A stretch of DNA of 64,000 nucleotides from Streptomyces misionensis (GTDB lineage: Bacteria > Actinomycetota > Actinomycetes > Streptomycetales > Streptomycetaceae): NCBI RefSeq assembly GCF_900104815.1, contig NZ_FNTD01000004.1, positions 806,001 through 870,000 on the forward strand, written 5' to 3'. The notes beneath the pieces are model-generated. The model made no database searches and had not been told where the DNA came from. It saw only the letters and a program-made list of their open reading frames with translations. The position numbers were made by a program, and so were the translations under genes. Positions 47,139 through 55,659 of the stretch are shown here, piece after piece (within the stretch, counting starts at the first letter, position 1; each line of letters opens with the position of its first letter).

Positions 47139-49394
47139 GTGAGGGCAGTGGGACGGTCGGGGCGGGTACGGATGTGGGACCGGCTCGCGGCGTGGGATCC
47201 CGGACTGCTCCGGCTCACGGCGGGGTTGCGCACGGTCGCCTCGATCGCCCTCACCCTCGCGGTGCTCGCCGCCCTGCGCGCCCCGGTGCCGCTGCTGGTC
47301 GCCGGGGCCATCGCGGCGATGGTGGCCACCTTCGCGATCCGGGAGAAGCAGCGCGGCCCGCAGGCCGTCACCCTCGCCATCGGGCTTCCGGTGGCGCTCG
47401 TCTCCGTCACCCTCGGCACACTGCTGAGCCGGTACGTGATCGCGGGCGACCTGTTCTTCGTGGTGCTCATCGCCTGCGCCGTCTACGGCCGCCGGTTCGG
47501 CGACCGCGGCACCGCGCTCGGCCTGATCGGGTTCCAGACCTATTTCCTCTCCCTGTTCGTGCACGCCACACCGGCTCTGCTGCCGAAGCTGTACGGCGTC
47601 GTCCTGACCGCGTTCGTGTGCGGCGCCCTGGTCCGGTTCGTGCTGCTGCCGCAGACCCCGGCGGGCACCCTGGAGCGGATGCGGCAGGCCTTCCGGGCCC
47701 GCCTCGCCCAGCTGATCGACACCCAGATCGAGCTGCTGGACGCGGGGCCCGAGGAGGTGGAGAAGGTCTTGGAGGAGCTGCGCACCGGCACCGCGCGGCT
47801 GCACGAGACGGCGCTGCTGATCCAGGGCCGGCTGGAGGACGGCACCTCCGAAAAGTCCGTGGCCCGGCTGCTGCAACGGCGCGTCGCGGACGCCGAGATC
47901 GCCTCCGAGCGGCTCGGGCTGCTGCTGCTCACCGCGCGCAGCGCCGAGCGCACCGACACCCTCACCCTGCACCTGCCGGGCGCCCCGCTGCCCTCCGGCG
48001 GCGAACTGCCGGTGCGCGACGAGGCGACGGCCGCGCTGCGCCGGGACCTCAGGGCGCTGCGGCTGCTGGCGCTGCGGCCGGCCAACGAGGCCGCCGGAAC
48101 CGCCCTGGCGCACGTGCGCAACCGGCTGCTCGGCTACCGCGAGGAGGAGAACCTGCCGCAGGCCTCGCCCGCCGTGCAGGACGTCTTCCGCGGGCTCGGC
48201 GAGGCGGCCCGCGCCGCGCTCGGGCTGCGGATCGCCCTCGACGGGCCGCAGGACGAGTCCGACGACTCCCCCGCCACCGCCCGCTCCCGCGAGGAGCTGG
48301 ACGCGGAGGACGCCGCGATCGAGGTCAGCGAGGAGACGGAGCCCGAGGCCGCCGAGCCGGGCGGGCTGCGCCGGCCCACCACCCGGGCCGCGGTGCAGAT
48401 CGCCGTCGGCTCCTCGCTGGCCATCCTGGGCGGCGAACTGCTCTCCAGCCAGCGCTGGTACTGGGCGGTGCTGACCTGCTGGATCGTCTTCATCAACACC
48501 GCGTCCACCGGGGAGATCCTGGTCAAGGGATACCGGCGGCTGGTGGGCACCGTGCTCGGCGTGGTCGCCGGCATCGGGCTCGCCGGGCTCGTCGGGCACC
48601 ACACCTGGACCGCGTTCGCGCTGGTGCTGCTGTTCGTGTTCGCGATGTTCTACACGGCGCCGCTGTCGTACACGCTGATGTCGTTCTTCGTCACCGCCGC
48701 CCTGGGGCTGCTGTACACGCTGCTGAACACCTACAGCGCGGCCGTCCTGGTGCTGCGGATCGAGGAGACGGCGCTGGGCGCGGCCTGCGGGGTGATCGCG
48801 GCGGCGGTGGTGCTGCCCATCCACACCAACCGCCGCACCAACGAGCTGCTCGTGGAGGTGCTGGACCGGCTGGCCGAGGTGACGCGGGCCGCCGTCGACC
48901 AGCTCAGCGGCGGGAGCGGCGGCGATCTGGTGGAGCAGGCGCGTGAGCTGGACCAGGCGCTGGCCGACCTGCGCTCGGCCACCCAGCCGCTGACGCATCC
49001 GATCACCCCGATGCGCACCCGCCGCAACACCGCCCGCTATGTGGTGGCGCTGCTGGAGACCTGCGCGTACCACGGGCGTTCGCTCGCGGCGACGGCGGAG
49101 CTGCTGCCGACGCATCCGGCGATAGCCGCGGACCCCCGGCTGCGCGGGGCGGGCGCCCGGATCGTGCGCAACATCGAGACGATCGCCGCGCACGTGGCGG
49201 ACCCGCGGTCGGGGGGCGAGATCGAAACCGGCTCCAGCATCGCGTCGATGCTGGAGCCGGGAACCCTGCGCACCCCTCGCTACGGCCGGGTTACCGACCG
49301 GGTGCTGCGCCATCTCCAGCGGCTGGACGAGGCGGTGTCCGGCCTCGCCCGCCCGCTGGGCCTGCGCTCGGAGACGCCGTCCGCGACGCGGTGA
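47139..49394 (+). CDS. FUSC-family membrane protein (aromatic acid exporter-like)
   Basis: The 751-residue protein has an N-terminal membrane domain (about residues 25-175, six helices) and a charged cytoplasmic middle (about 180-420). The second FUSC membrane domain is at about 420-570: AVQIAVGSSLAILGGEL, then RWYWAVLTCWIVFINTASTG. A helical C-terminus follows. The two-half layout matches fusaric-acid-resistance/AaeB-type exporters. The GTG start at 47139 is uncertain because the ribosome site is weak; ATG 47172 is an alternative. Confidence 0.88.
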   Translation: MRAVGRSGRVRMWDRLAAWDPGLLRLTAGLRTVASIALTLAVLAALRAPVPLLVAGAIAAMVATFAIREKQRGPQAVTLAIGLPVALVSVTLGTLLSRYVIAGDLFFVVLIACAVYGRRFGDRGTALGLIGFQTYFLSLFVHATPALLPKLYGVVLTAFVCGALVRFVLLPQTPAGTLERMRQAFRARLAQLIDTQIELLDAGPEEVEKVLEELRTGTARLHETALLIQGRLEDGTSEKSVARLLQRRVADAEIASERLGLLLLTARSAERTDTLTLHLPGAPLPSGGELPVRDEATAALRRDLRALRLLALRPANEAAGTALAHVRNRLLGYREEENLPQASPAVQDVFRGLGEAARAALGLRIALDGPQDESDDSPATARSREELDAEDAAIEVSEETEPEAAEPGGLRRPTTRAAVQIAVGSSLAILGGELLSSQRWYWAVLTCWIVFINTASTGEILVKGYRRLVGTVLGVVAGIGLAGLVGHHTWTAFALVLLFVFAMFYTAPLSYTLMSFFVTAALGLLYTLLNTYSAAVLVLRIEETALGAACGVIAAAVVLPIHTNRRTNELLVEVLDRLAEVTRAAVDQLSGGSGGDLVEQARELDQALADLRSATQPLTHPITPMRTRRNTARYVVALLETCAYHGRSLAATAELLPTHPAIAADPRLRGAGARIVRNIETIAAHVADPRSGGEIETGSSIASMLEPGTLRTPRYGRVTDRVLRHLQRLDEAVSGLARPLGLRSETPSATR

Positions 49395-49401
49395 CGCCTC
49401 C

Positions 49402-49421
49402 GCGCCGCCTTCAGGCGGCGC
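49402..49421. terminator. hairpin overlapping the sigma factor stop codon
   Basis: GCGCCGCCT and AGGCGGCGC form a nine-bp stem around TC. It lies between the convergent FUSC and sigma genes and spans the sigma TGA. It may serve as a bidirectional terminator. Confidence 0.5.
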
Positions 49422-50253
49422 CGCCCGCGCGGCGGGCGCCCAGTGCCTCGTCGCGGACCCGGGCGCAGCTGCGGCTGATCAGCCGGGAGACGTGCATCTG
49501 GGAGATGCCGAGCCGGTCCGCGATCCGGCTCTGCGTCATGTCCTCGAAGAAGCGCATGTAGAGGATGGCCCGCTCGCGCTCCGGCAGCCGGCGCAGTCCT
49601 TCCTTGGCGGCCTCGCGGTCGATCACGACGTCGTACGAGCCGTCGGCGGCGCCGAGGGTGTCGGCGAGGCTGTAGCCGTCGTCGCCGCTGGACAGCTCGG
49701 CGTCCAGGGACAGCGTGCTGAAGCTCTCCAGCGCCTCCAGGCCGGCGGCGACGTCCTCCTCGCTGAGCCCGGTGTGGGCGGCGATGTCGGCGACGGTGGG
49801 TTCCGGGCTGCCGGGGTTCTGCATGAGTTCCCGGCGGGCCACACGTACGCGGTTGCGCAGTTCCTGCACCCGGCGCGGGACCCTCAGGGCCCACATCCGG
49901 TCGCGGAAGTGGCGCTTGACCTCGCCGGTGATGGTCGGCACGGCGTAACTCTCGAACGCGCCGCGCGAGGGGTCGTACCGGTCGACGGCCTTCACCAGGC
50001 CCAGCGCCGCCACCTGGCGCAGATCCTCCACGGACTCGCCGCGGTCGCGGAACCGGCCGGCGATACGATGCGCCATGGGCAGCCAGGCGGCGACCAGTTC
50101 ATCGCGTACGGCGTCCCGCTCGGGACCGTCGTCCAGGGCCGCAAGCCGGGTGAACAGCTCCACGGTGTCGGGAGCGTCGTCGTGGCTCCGCCGTGCGGTC
50201 GCGGCGGTGGTGGCGGGCGTGCCGGGACGGCTTGTCGACATATCGGTCAGCAT
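49411..50253 (-). CDS. SigB/SigF-family sigma factor (second copy)
   Basis: The 280-residue protein has region 2 (ESVEDLRQVAALGLVKAVD, SYAVPTITGEVKRHFRDR), region 3 (EPTVADIAAHTGLSEEDV) and region 4 (MTQSRIADRLGISQMHVSRL). It is closely similar to the sigma factor at 30.4 kb throughout, with the same DDAPDT N-terminal block. The ATG at 50253 is chosen since AGGAGCG precedes it; 50241 and 50286 are alternatives. The two genes share promoter and leader motifs, which suggests common control. Confidence 0.93.
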   Translation of the reverse strand: MLTDMSTSRPGTPATTAATARRSHDDAPDTVELFTRLAALDDGPERDAVRDELVAAWLPMAHRIAGRFRDRGESVEDLRQVAALGLVKAVDRYDPSRGAFESYAVPTITGEVKRHFRDRMWALRVPRRVQELRNRVRVARRELMQNPGSPEPTVADIAAHTGLSEEDVAAGLEALESFSTLSLDAELSSGDDGYSLADTLGAADGSYDVVIDREAAKEGLRRLPERERAILYMRFFEDMTQSRIADRLGISQMHVSRLISRSCARVRDEALGARRAGGAA

Positions 50254-50397
50254 GCGGATTCGCTCCTGAACGTGGTGTCTGGGCACTGCCGGAACGTGAT
50301 TCCGGTTCTGGCCCGAACGGTGCTGTCAGGGTTCGCCGCGGGAACGCCCAGGGCCCACCGAGAGGGGACCCGGTCCTGACGTTCCCGCCGGGCGCGC

Positions 50398-50458
50398 GCC
50401 TCCGGTCCGAAGCACGAAATTCCGTCTGCCCCCCGGCCCCGGGGGCAAACACCCGCGC
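50398..50458 (-). promoter_or_regulatory. sigma-gene promoter and shared leader element
   Basis: Reading leftward: GTTT (50458-50455), 15 bases, GGGCAG, nine bases, then CGTGCTTCGGACCGGAGGC (50416-50398). The distance from GGG to CGTGC is 15 bases, identical to that upstream of the sigma gene at 30410. The hexamer is less like GGGTAC than expected for SigB. Confidence 0.45.
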
Positions 50459-50484
50459 CGGAAGGAATCACGGAGCGCTGGTGA

Positions 50485-50522
50485 GGGGGTGCGGTGGCGG
50501 GGGTGTGGCGTGGGAGAACGGG
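50485..50522 (+). other. potential G-quadruplex tract
   Basis: GGGGG (50485-50489), GGGGG (50499-50503), GGG (50512-50514) and GGG (50520-50522) occur with loops of 9, 8 and 5 bases. It lies in the 427-base gap (50254-50680) upstream of the sigma gene, on the strand opposite to its transcript. No gene is seen in the gap. Confidence 0.35.
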
Positions 50523-50680
50523 TGTGGTGCACGGGTGGGATCGGCGCGCGGCGCGGCGCGACGGTCGCCGGCGCGTTCTTCACGGAAGCGAACGCGGACG
50601 CGGACAGCGGGGCGTCCGGCGGGTGTGGCGAGCAGGGCCCCCGGGCCCGGACTGAGGCCCTGGGGCGGCGCCCGGCGCGC

Positions 50681-51115
50681 TCAGCCCAGCGGTACCACCG
50701 CCGTGATCCGCTTGCCTCCGCATGGCAGCTCGCAGACGCGCACGTCGCGGGCGAGGTGGCAGACGATGGGCCAGCCCCGGCCGTGGCGGCGGGTGGGGGC
50801 GTGGCCGTCGACGGGGGCGGTGGCGACCGGGAGTTCGTCGCTGCGGTCGCTCACCGAGACCCGGACGCCCCCGGAGTCGACCTCCACGTCGAAGCCGGTG
50901 ATGCCGCCGCCGTGCACGATGGCGTTGGTGGTGAGTTCGGAGGTGACCAGGAGTGCGTCGTCCATGGTCTGCTGGCGGAGCGGCAGATGCCGCGCCCGGC
51001 ATCGGTCGGTGACCACGCGCTGAACGGCCCTGCGGGCGTCGGCCGGGCGGCACGGCGGCCGGCGCGGGGGTTCGTCCGTCGGGGCGCAGCGGCCGGTCCG
51101 GTGTATGTCTGGCAT
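50681..51115 (-). CDS. anti-sigma-type ATP-binding protein (HATPase_c_2)
   Basis: The 144-residue protein carries the N-box in ALLVTSELTTNAIVHGGG, the D-box in VSVSDRSDELPVATAP and the GRGW-x-x-V loop in TRRHGRGWPIVCHL. It resembles Streptomyces regulatory ATPases that bind sigma factors or anti-anti-sigma proteins. It is in the same direction as, and 427 bases upstream of, the SigF-like gene, so it is a candidate partner. ATG 51115 follows GGAGGG. Confidence 0.85.
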   Translation of the reverse strand: MPDIHRTGRCAPTDEPPRRPPCRPADARRAVQRVVTDRCRARHLPLRQQTMDDALLVTSELTTNAIVHGGGITGFDVEVDSGGVRVSVSDRSDELPVATAPVDGHAPTRRHGRGWPIVCHLARDVRVCELPCGGKRITAVVPLG

Positions 51116-51202
51116 CCCTTCCCTCCCTGGGCACTGCCGGGATACGCGCTCTCTCCCTCTCCGGCTCACCCTTGGCGGCCCGCTCAAACACGCTGGGTGC
51201 CG

Positions 51203-51230
51203 GTGTCATCACCGCGCCCGGACTGGGTAC
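51203..51230 (+). promoter_or_regulatory. possible SigB-type promoter
   Basis: GTGT (51203-51206) and GGGTAC (51225-51230) resemble a SigB promoter, with an 18-base spacer that is two longer than usual. The ATG of the small gene follows nine bases later, giving a nearly leaderless transcript. Confidence 0.4.
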
Positions 51231-51239
51231 CCGTGCCAC

Positions 51240-51482
51240 ATGACCGACGTGGTGGACGCGGACGAGTTGCTGCGGCGCATCCAGCGGGGCAGGGATCGCG
51301 CGGCCGAAGGGGAACGACTCTGGGCGGATCGCGCCCAGGCCCTGACGGCCAGCGATCCGGACGGCGCGCGGGAGGCCGCGGTGCGGGCACGGGCGTACGA
51401 GGCGGTGCTGCGGGTGCTGGAGGAGATCGTCCGGCCCGGCGGGCCCCCGCTGACGACGGAGGGCGTGAGACGGGTCACCTAG
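51240..51482 (+). CDS. small helical hypothetical protein
   Basis: The 80-residue product is charged and mostly helical (DADELLRRIQRGRDRAAEGE, then RLWADRAQAL and AREAAVRARAYEAVLRVLEE). It contains no Cys and no membrane segment. The family is not recognised. It begins at ATG 51240 without a ribosome site, just after a SigB-like promoter, so it may be stress-induced, which is inference. Confidence 0.55.
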   Translation: MTDVVDADELLRRIQRGRDRAAEGERLWADRAQALTASDPDGAREAAVRARAYEAVLRVLEEIVRPGGPPLTTEGVRRVT

Positions 51483-51531
51483 GCCGGTGTCCGGTTGCGT
51501 GAATCGCCCCCGAGTGGTTTATCGTTCATTC

Positions 51532-51616
51532 ATAAGTGATGCGGAGCGGGTCTCCGATCCCCCGCCTCACCCTGAACTGCCCTGGCTGGCCTCCCCCGTC
51601 CAGCCAGGGCTTTTTT
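51532..51616 (+). ncRNA. 6C small RNA
   Basis: The sequence matches the actinobacterial 6C RNA layout. The first stem pairs GTGA and GCGG with CCGC and TCAC (about 51535-51569) and carries a C-rich loop. A conserved linker CCCTGAACTGCCC follows, then a second stem GCCCTGGCTGG/CCAGCCAGGGC with the loop CCTCCCCCGT and a T6 tail. Both loops expose runs of C, the defining feature. A -10 element TATCGT (51520-51525) fits a start near 51532. In mycobacteria this RNA affects gene expression through its C-rich loops. Confidence 0.8.
51579..51616 (+). terminator. intrinsic terminator of the 6C RNA
   Basis: A perfect 11-bp stem (GCCCTGGCTGG/CCAGCCAGGGC) with a 10-base loop is followed directly by TTTTTT. 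It is the only classical U-tract terminator seen in the window. Confidence 0.92.
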
Positions 51617-51762
51617 CTGCCCGCACGACGGCGGACGAGAAGAAAACCGCGCCCTTCGAGGTGCCCTGGGCGGCGCCAGCGGCTGAAATGGGTGTGACGA
51701 ACGCACCCGGCCCGCACAGAGCCCCGCAGCACCCGAACCGCCGCCGGCGAGGAGCCCGCGCC

Positions 51763-52218
51763 ATGACCAAAGCGATAAAACTGCTGACCGCCCTGCCCCA
51801 GGCGCAGCGCGAGCGCCTGATGGAGCTGGCCAAGGAGGTGTCCTTCCCGGAGGACACCCGTATCTTCGAGGCGGGCGGCACGGCCGACCGGTTCTGGGTG
51901 ATCCGTTCGGGCGCGGTCCATCTGGACCAGGAGGTCACCGCGCGCAGGCGGGTGACCGTGGCCACGCTCGGCGCGGGCGACCTGCTCGGCTGGTCCTGGC
52001 TCTTCCCGCCGTACCAGTGGGACTTCGGCTCGGTGGCCTTCAGCAATGTGCGTGCCTACGAGTTCGACGGGCCCTCGGTGCTCGCGCTGTGCGTGGAGGA
52101 CCCGCTGCTCGGGCTGTCGCTGGTGCGCTCGGTGGCCGAGATCCTCGCCCACCGGCTGGAGATCACCCGCGGCAGGCTGATGGAGCAGTACACGCTGGGC
52201 CGCCGCAGTCCGATGTAG
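51763..52218 (+). CDS. cyclic-nucleotide-binding-domain protein without DNA-binding domain
   Basis: The 151-residue protein is a single CRP-type beta-roll: VSFPEDTRIFEAGGTADRFW, then VIRSGAVHLD and VATLGAGDLLGWSWLF. A C-terminal helix follows (LAHRLEITRGRLMEQY). It lacks the helix-turn-helix of Crp, so it may bind a ligand and act on a partner protein. The R-x-x-S phosphate-binding signature of cAMP sites is not obvious. ATG 51763 follows GAGGAG. It lies 146 bases after the 6C RNA. Confidence 0.85.
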   Translation: MTKAIKLLTALPQAQRERLMELAKEVSFPEDTRIFEAGGTADRFWVIRSGAVHLDQEVTARRRVTVATLGAGDLLGWSWLFPPYQWDFGSVAFSNVRAYEFDGPSVLALCVEDPLLGLSLVRSVAEILAHRLEITRGRLMEQYTLGRRSPM

Positions 52219-52225
52219 GGCCGGT

Positions 52226-52260
52226 CCTTCCGGGTCCGCCGAGCGGGCCGGCCCGGAAGG
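52226..52260. terminator. bidirectional terminator
   Basis: CCTTCCGGG and CCCGGAAGG form a perfect 9-bp stem between the convergent CNB-domain and MFS genes. Confidence 0.7.
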
Positions 52261-52271
52261 CGGTCCCGTCC

Positions 52272-53570
52272 TCAGATCCGGTAGCGCCGCAGCGCCGGCA
52301 CGGCCGCGGCCAGGGCCAGCATCAGCACGACGACCAGGGCGCCGCCGCCCGCGACGGCCGCGCGCGGACCGAACAGGGAGCCGGCGGTGCCGTGCAGCAC
52401 GTCGGCCAGCCGCGGGCCGCCCGCCACCACGACGGTGAACACGCCCTGCATCCGGCCGCGCATCTCGTCGGTCGCGGCGGACAGCAGGATCGCGCCCCGG
52501 AAGACCATCGAGATCATGTCCGCGACACCGGCCGCGGCGAGGAAGGCCAGCGCGACCCAGAGATTGCCGCTGAGCCCGAATCCGGCGATGGCCACACCCC
52601 AGCCGACGACCGCGCCGATGACCATCCAGCCGTGCCGGCGGGCCCGGGAGAAGGCGCCCGAGAACAGCCCGCCGAGCACCGCGCCGACCGGGATGCCGGC
52701 GAACAGCACGCCGAGCGCGAGCCCCTCGCCCCATCCGTCGTAGGTCTGCGCGGCCAGCTGCGGGAACAGGGCGCGGGGCATGCCGAACACCATGGCGACG
52801 ATGTCGGCGAGGAAGGACAGCAGCAGTACCTTGTGCCCGGATATGTAGCGGAACCCGTCGGCTATCGCGCGCACCCCGGCACGGCGGGCCGGGCCGTCGC
52901 CGAGCGGGGGCAGCGCGGGCAGCCGGAAGACGGCCCACACGGTGACGCACAGCGCGAGCGCGTCGATCAGGTACAGCTCGGGCAGCCCGATCGCCGGGAT
53001 CAGCACACCCGCGAGCAGCGGGCCGGCCACCAGTCCGGTCTGCATCACGGTGGAGCTGAGCGCGTTGGCCGCGGGCAGTTCCGGGGCCGGGACCAGCCGG
53101 GCGATGGAGGCGTTGCGGGCCGGGGAGTTGAGACCGAAGAAGGCCTGCTGGAGCGCGAGCAGCACCATGAGGACGACCACCGAGTCCAGCCCGCCGACGG
53201 CCTGCGCCCAGAACAGCAGGGAGGTCACCGCGATGCCGATGTTGGTCACCAGCAGCAGCTTGCGGCGGTCCACGGTGTCGGCGACCGCCCCGCCCCACAG
53301 CGCGAACACCACCATGGGCACCAGACCGGCGAGGCTCGCGTAGCCGACCCAGGCCGAGGAGTGGGTGATGTCGTAGATCTGCTTGGGTACGGCGACCGCG
53401 GTGAGCTGACTGCCCACGGCGGTCACGATGGTCGAGGACCACAGGCGCCGGTAGGCGGGGATGCGCAGCGGGCGGGTGTCCATCGCCCAGCGCCGCCAGC
53501 CCCGGCGGGGCGGGTTGTCGGCCGTCGGGGCGTCGTCGCCGGTCTCGGTCGTGCTCTCGCTCGTGTTCAC
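52272..53570 (-). CDS. MFS transporter, EntS-like
   Basis: The 432-residue protein has twelve predicted membrane helices and MFS loop motifs (GGAVADTVDRRKLLLVTNIG, GGLFSGAFSRARRHG). The FGLNSPARNASIARLVPAPELP segment is typical of the EntS/DHA3 group, which exports siderophores or macrolides. The substrate is unknown. The GTG start at 53570 follows AGGACATCC. The ~105-base upstream gap is AT-rich and probably holds its promoter. Confidence 0.9.
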   Translation of the reverse strand: MNTSESTTETGDDAPTADNPPRRGWRRWAMDTRPLRIPAYRRLWSSTIVTAVGSQLTAVAVPKQIYDITHSSAWVGYASLAGLVPMVVFALWGGAVADTVDRRKLLLVTNIGIAVTSLLFWAQAVGGLDSVVVLMVLLALQQAFFGLNSPARNASIARLVPAPELPAANALSSTVMQTGLVAGPLLAGVLIPAIGLPELYLIDALALCVTVWAVFRLPALPPLGDGPARRAGVRAIADGFRYISGHKVLLLSFLADIVAMVFGMPRALFPQLAAQTYDGWGEGLALGVLFAGIPVGAVLGGLFSGAFSRARRHGWMVIGAVVGWGVAIAGFGLSGNLWVALAFLAAAGVADMISMVFRGAILLSAATDEMRGRMQGVFTVVVAGGPRLADVLHGTAGSLFGPRAAVAGGGALVVVLMLALAAAVPALRRYRI

Positions 53571-53675
53571 GGATGTCCTGGTTGCTCGTTACATCTTTTC
53601 AGTTCGAGAGCCTAACTATCGCATCCGTTCGACCGGGAGACCCGTCTCGGCCTTCGGCGACGGGACACCCCGTGC

Positions 53676-54296
53676 TCAGCCCCCGAGGAGCAGGGAGCCG
53701 CCCAGCACGAGCATGGTGGCGGCGACCAGGCCGTCCAGGATCCGCCAGGCGCCGGGCCGGGCCAGGTACCGGCCGAGCAGCCGGGCGCCGAAGCCGAGCG
53801 CGGTGAACCAGCACAGGCTGGCGAGCACGGCGCCGAGCCCGAAGGTCCAGCGCAGCGGGCCCCGGTCGGCGGCGAGGGAACCCAGCAGGAAGACGGTGTC
53901 CAGATAGACATGGGGATTGAGCCAGGTCATCGCCAGACAGGTGAGCACCGCACGGCGCCGGGAACCGGCCGCCTCGCCCACCGCGGTCAGGCCGGTGGCG
54001 GCCGGCCGCACCACCCGGCGCGCGGCGAGCAGCCCGTAGCAGAGCAGGAAGACGCCGCCGACGATCCCCACCGCGCGGACCGCGCCCGGCCAGGCCACCA
54101 CCAGGGCGCCGACACCGCCGACGCCGAGGGAGATGAGCACCGCGTCGGACAGGGCGCAGATCCCGACCACGGCGAGGACGGCGTCCCGGCGCACCCCCTG
54201 CCGCAGGACGAAGGCGTTCTGGGCGCCGATGGCGACGATCAGGGACATGCCGGTGCCGAACCCGGCGACCGCGGCGGTCAGGGCGGTGTTGTTCAT
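53676..54296 (-). CDS. LysE/ArgO-family amino acid exporter
   Basis: The 206-residue protein has five or six membrane helices and LysE signatures: GFGTGMSLIVAIGAQNAFVL and LTCLAMTWLNPHVYLDTVFL. It exports basic amino acids (Arg or Lys) when they accumulate. It is divergent from a LysR regulator, the standard ArgO/ArgP or LysE/LysG arrangement. TAGTTT, seven bases upstream of the ATG, fits a leaderless promoter. Confidence 0.93.
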   Translation of the reverse strand: MNNTALTAAVAGFGTGMSLIVAIGAQNAFVLRQGVRRDAVLAVVGICALSDAVLISLGVGGVGALVVAWPGAVRAVGIVGGVFLLCYGLLAARRVVRPAATGLTAVGEAAGSRRRAVLTCLAMTWLNPHVYLDTVFLLGSLAADRGPLRWTFGLGAVLASLCWFTALGFGARLLGRYLARPGAWRILDGLVAATMLVLGGSLLLGG

Positions 54297-54333
54297 GCGT
54301 TCGAAACTAAGGACGCCGGCGGGCCAAGTACAG

Positions 54334-54357
54334 CTAAAGATTCTTACGTATCCTTAG
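54334..54357. promoter_or_regulatory. probable operator for the LysR regulator
   Basis: CTAAAGATTCTTACGTATCCTTAG is an imperfect 24-bp palindrome in the 69-base gap between the exporter and its regulator. LysR proteins bind such T-N11-A dyads to activate the exporter gene. Confidence 0.65.
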
Positions 54358-54365
54358 CGCTCGTG

Positions 54366-55247
54366 ATGGACCTTCCCCTGGACCAGGTACGGACGCTGCT
54401 CGCGGTGGTCGACGAGGGCACCTTCGACGCGGCGGCCGCCGCCCTGCACGTGACACCGTCGGCGGTCAGCCAGCGGGTCAAGGCCCTCGAACAGCGCACC
54501 GGGCGGGTGCTGCTGCAACGGACCAAACCGGTACGGCCCACCGAGTCCGGCGCGGTGCTGGTGCGCTACGCCCGCCAGCTCGCCCGGCTCGAACGGGACG
54601 CGTGGGGCGAGCTGGGGCTCAGCGGGGCCGGGGAGCCCACCCGGGTGTCGGTCGCGGTGAACGCGGACTCGCTGGCGACCTGGTTCCTGCCGGCGCTGAG
54701 CCGCGTACCGGGGCTCTGCTTCGAGCTGCACCGCGAGGACGAGGGCCACACGGCGGTGCTGCTGCGCGAGGGGCTGGTGATGGCGGCGGTGACCTCGTCG
54801 CCCGACCCGGTGCCCGGCTGCACGGCGCGTCCGCTCGGCCGGATGCGCTATCTCCCGGCCGCGGAACCGGAGTTCGCCCGCACCCGGATCGCCGGCCGGC
54901 CCCTGGTGGACGGCCTGACCACGGCGCCCGTGGTGGTCTTCGACCGCAAGGACGACTTCCAGGACGCCTATGTCCGCCGGCTGGGCGGTGCCTCGGCCGG
55001 TCCGCTCCGGCACTACGTGCCCACCTCGGAGGGCTTTCTCGACGCGGTCGCCGCGGGCCTCGGCTGGGGCATGGTGCCCGAGGTCCAGGCGTACCCCCTG
55101 CTGGACCAGGGCCTGCTGACCCTGCTCGCGCCCGGCGAGTGGATGGACGTCACCCTGTACTGGCAGCAGTGGAAGCTCGACTCCCCCGCGCTGGCGGCAC
55201 TGGCCGACGCGGTGACGGCCACGGCGGCCGAGGCCCTGCGAGGCTGA
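54366..55247 (+). CDS. LysR-family regulator of the exporter (ArgP/LysG-like)
   Basis: The 293-residue protein has an N-terminal winged helix (GTFDAAAAALHVTPSAVSQR, then VKALEQRTGRVLLQRTKPV) and a LysR effector domain (VSVAVNADSLATWFLPALSR). Both match the ArgP/IciA/LysG subfamily, which senses basic amino acids. It should activate the divergent ArgO-like exporter. ATG 54366 was chosen; GTG 54363 is an alternative. Confidence 0.93.
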   Translation: MDLPLDQVRTLLAVVDEGTFDAAAAALHVTPSAVSQRVKALEQRTGRVLLQRTKPVRPTESGAVLVRYARQLARLERDAWGELGLSGAGEPTRVSVAVNADSLATWFLPALSRVPGLCFELHREDEGHTAVLLREGLVMAAVTSSPDPVPGCTARPLGRMRYLPAAEPEFARTRIAGRPLVDGLTTAPVVVFDRKDDFQDAYVRRLGGASAGPLRHYVPTSEGFLDAVAAGLGWGMVPEVQAYPLLDQGLLTLLAPGEWMDVTLYWQQWKLDSPALAALADAVTATAAEALRG

Positions 55248-55395
55248 AAGCCAGAGGTGGCCGAAAGACATCGGCCGGACGAGGATCCCCGGCCCGATGC
55301 GGCCGCCGCCGTTTCACTCCGCTACGACCGGTCACCCGAACTCGGAACGCCTTCGACAGGACACGGTCATTCCCGATCCGATCCAGGAGACTTCC

Positions 55396-55647
55396 ATGGA
55401 GAACTGGCGCGATCATGCCGCGTGCCGTCATGAGGACCCCGATCTCTTCTTCCCCATAGGCAGCACCGGGCCCGCGCAGGTGCAGGCCGAGCGGGCCAAG
55501 GTGGTGTGCGGGCGCTGCCCGGTCCGGCAGCAGTGCCTCGACTGGGCGCTGGACACCGGCCAGGGCATCGGCATCTGGGGCGGTACCACCGAGGTGGAGC
55601 GCCGGACGCTGCGCCGCCGGGCCCGCTCCCACCCGCGCTCGGGCTGA
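55396..55647 (+). CDS. WhiB-family iron-sulfur regulator
   Basis: The 83-residue protein has the four cluster-binding Cys at positions 10, 38, 41 and 47 (ACRHEDPDLFF, VVCGRCPVRQQCLDWA) and the GIWGGTT turn. A basic C-terminal tail (ERRTLRRRARSH) follows. Wbl proteins bind a [4Fe-4S] cluster and act with the principal sigma factor in development or redox control. The length fits the WblE/WhiB1-like group. ATG 55396 follows CAGGAGA. Confidence 0.95.
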   Translation: MENWRDHAACRHEDPDLFFPIGSTGPAQVQAERAKVVCGRCPVRQQCLDWALDTGQGIGIWGGTTEVERRTLRRRARSHPRSG

Positions 55648-55659
55648 CCGGGCGCCGGT

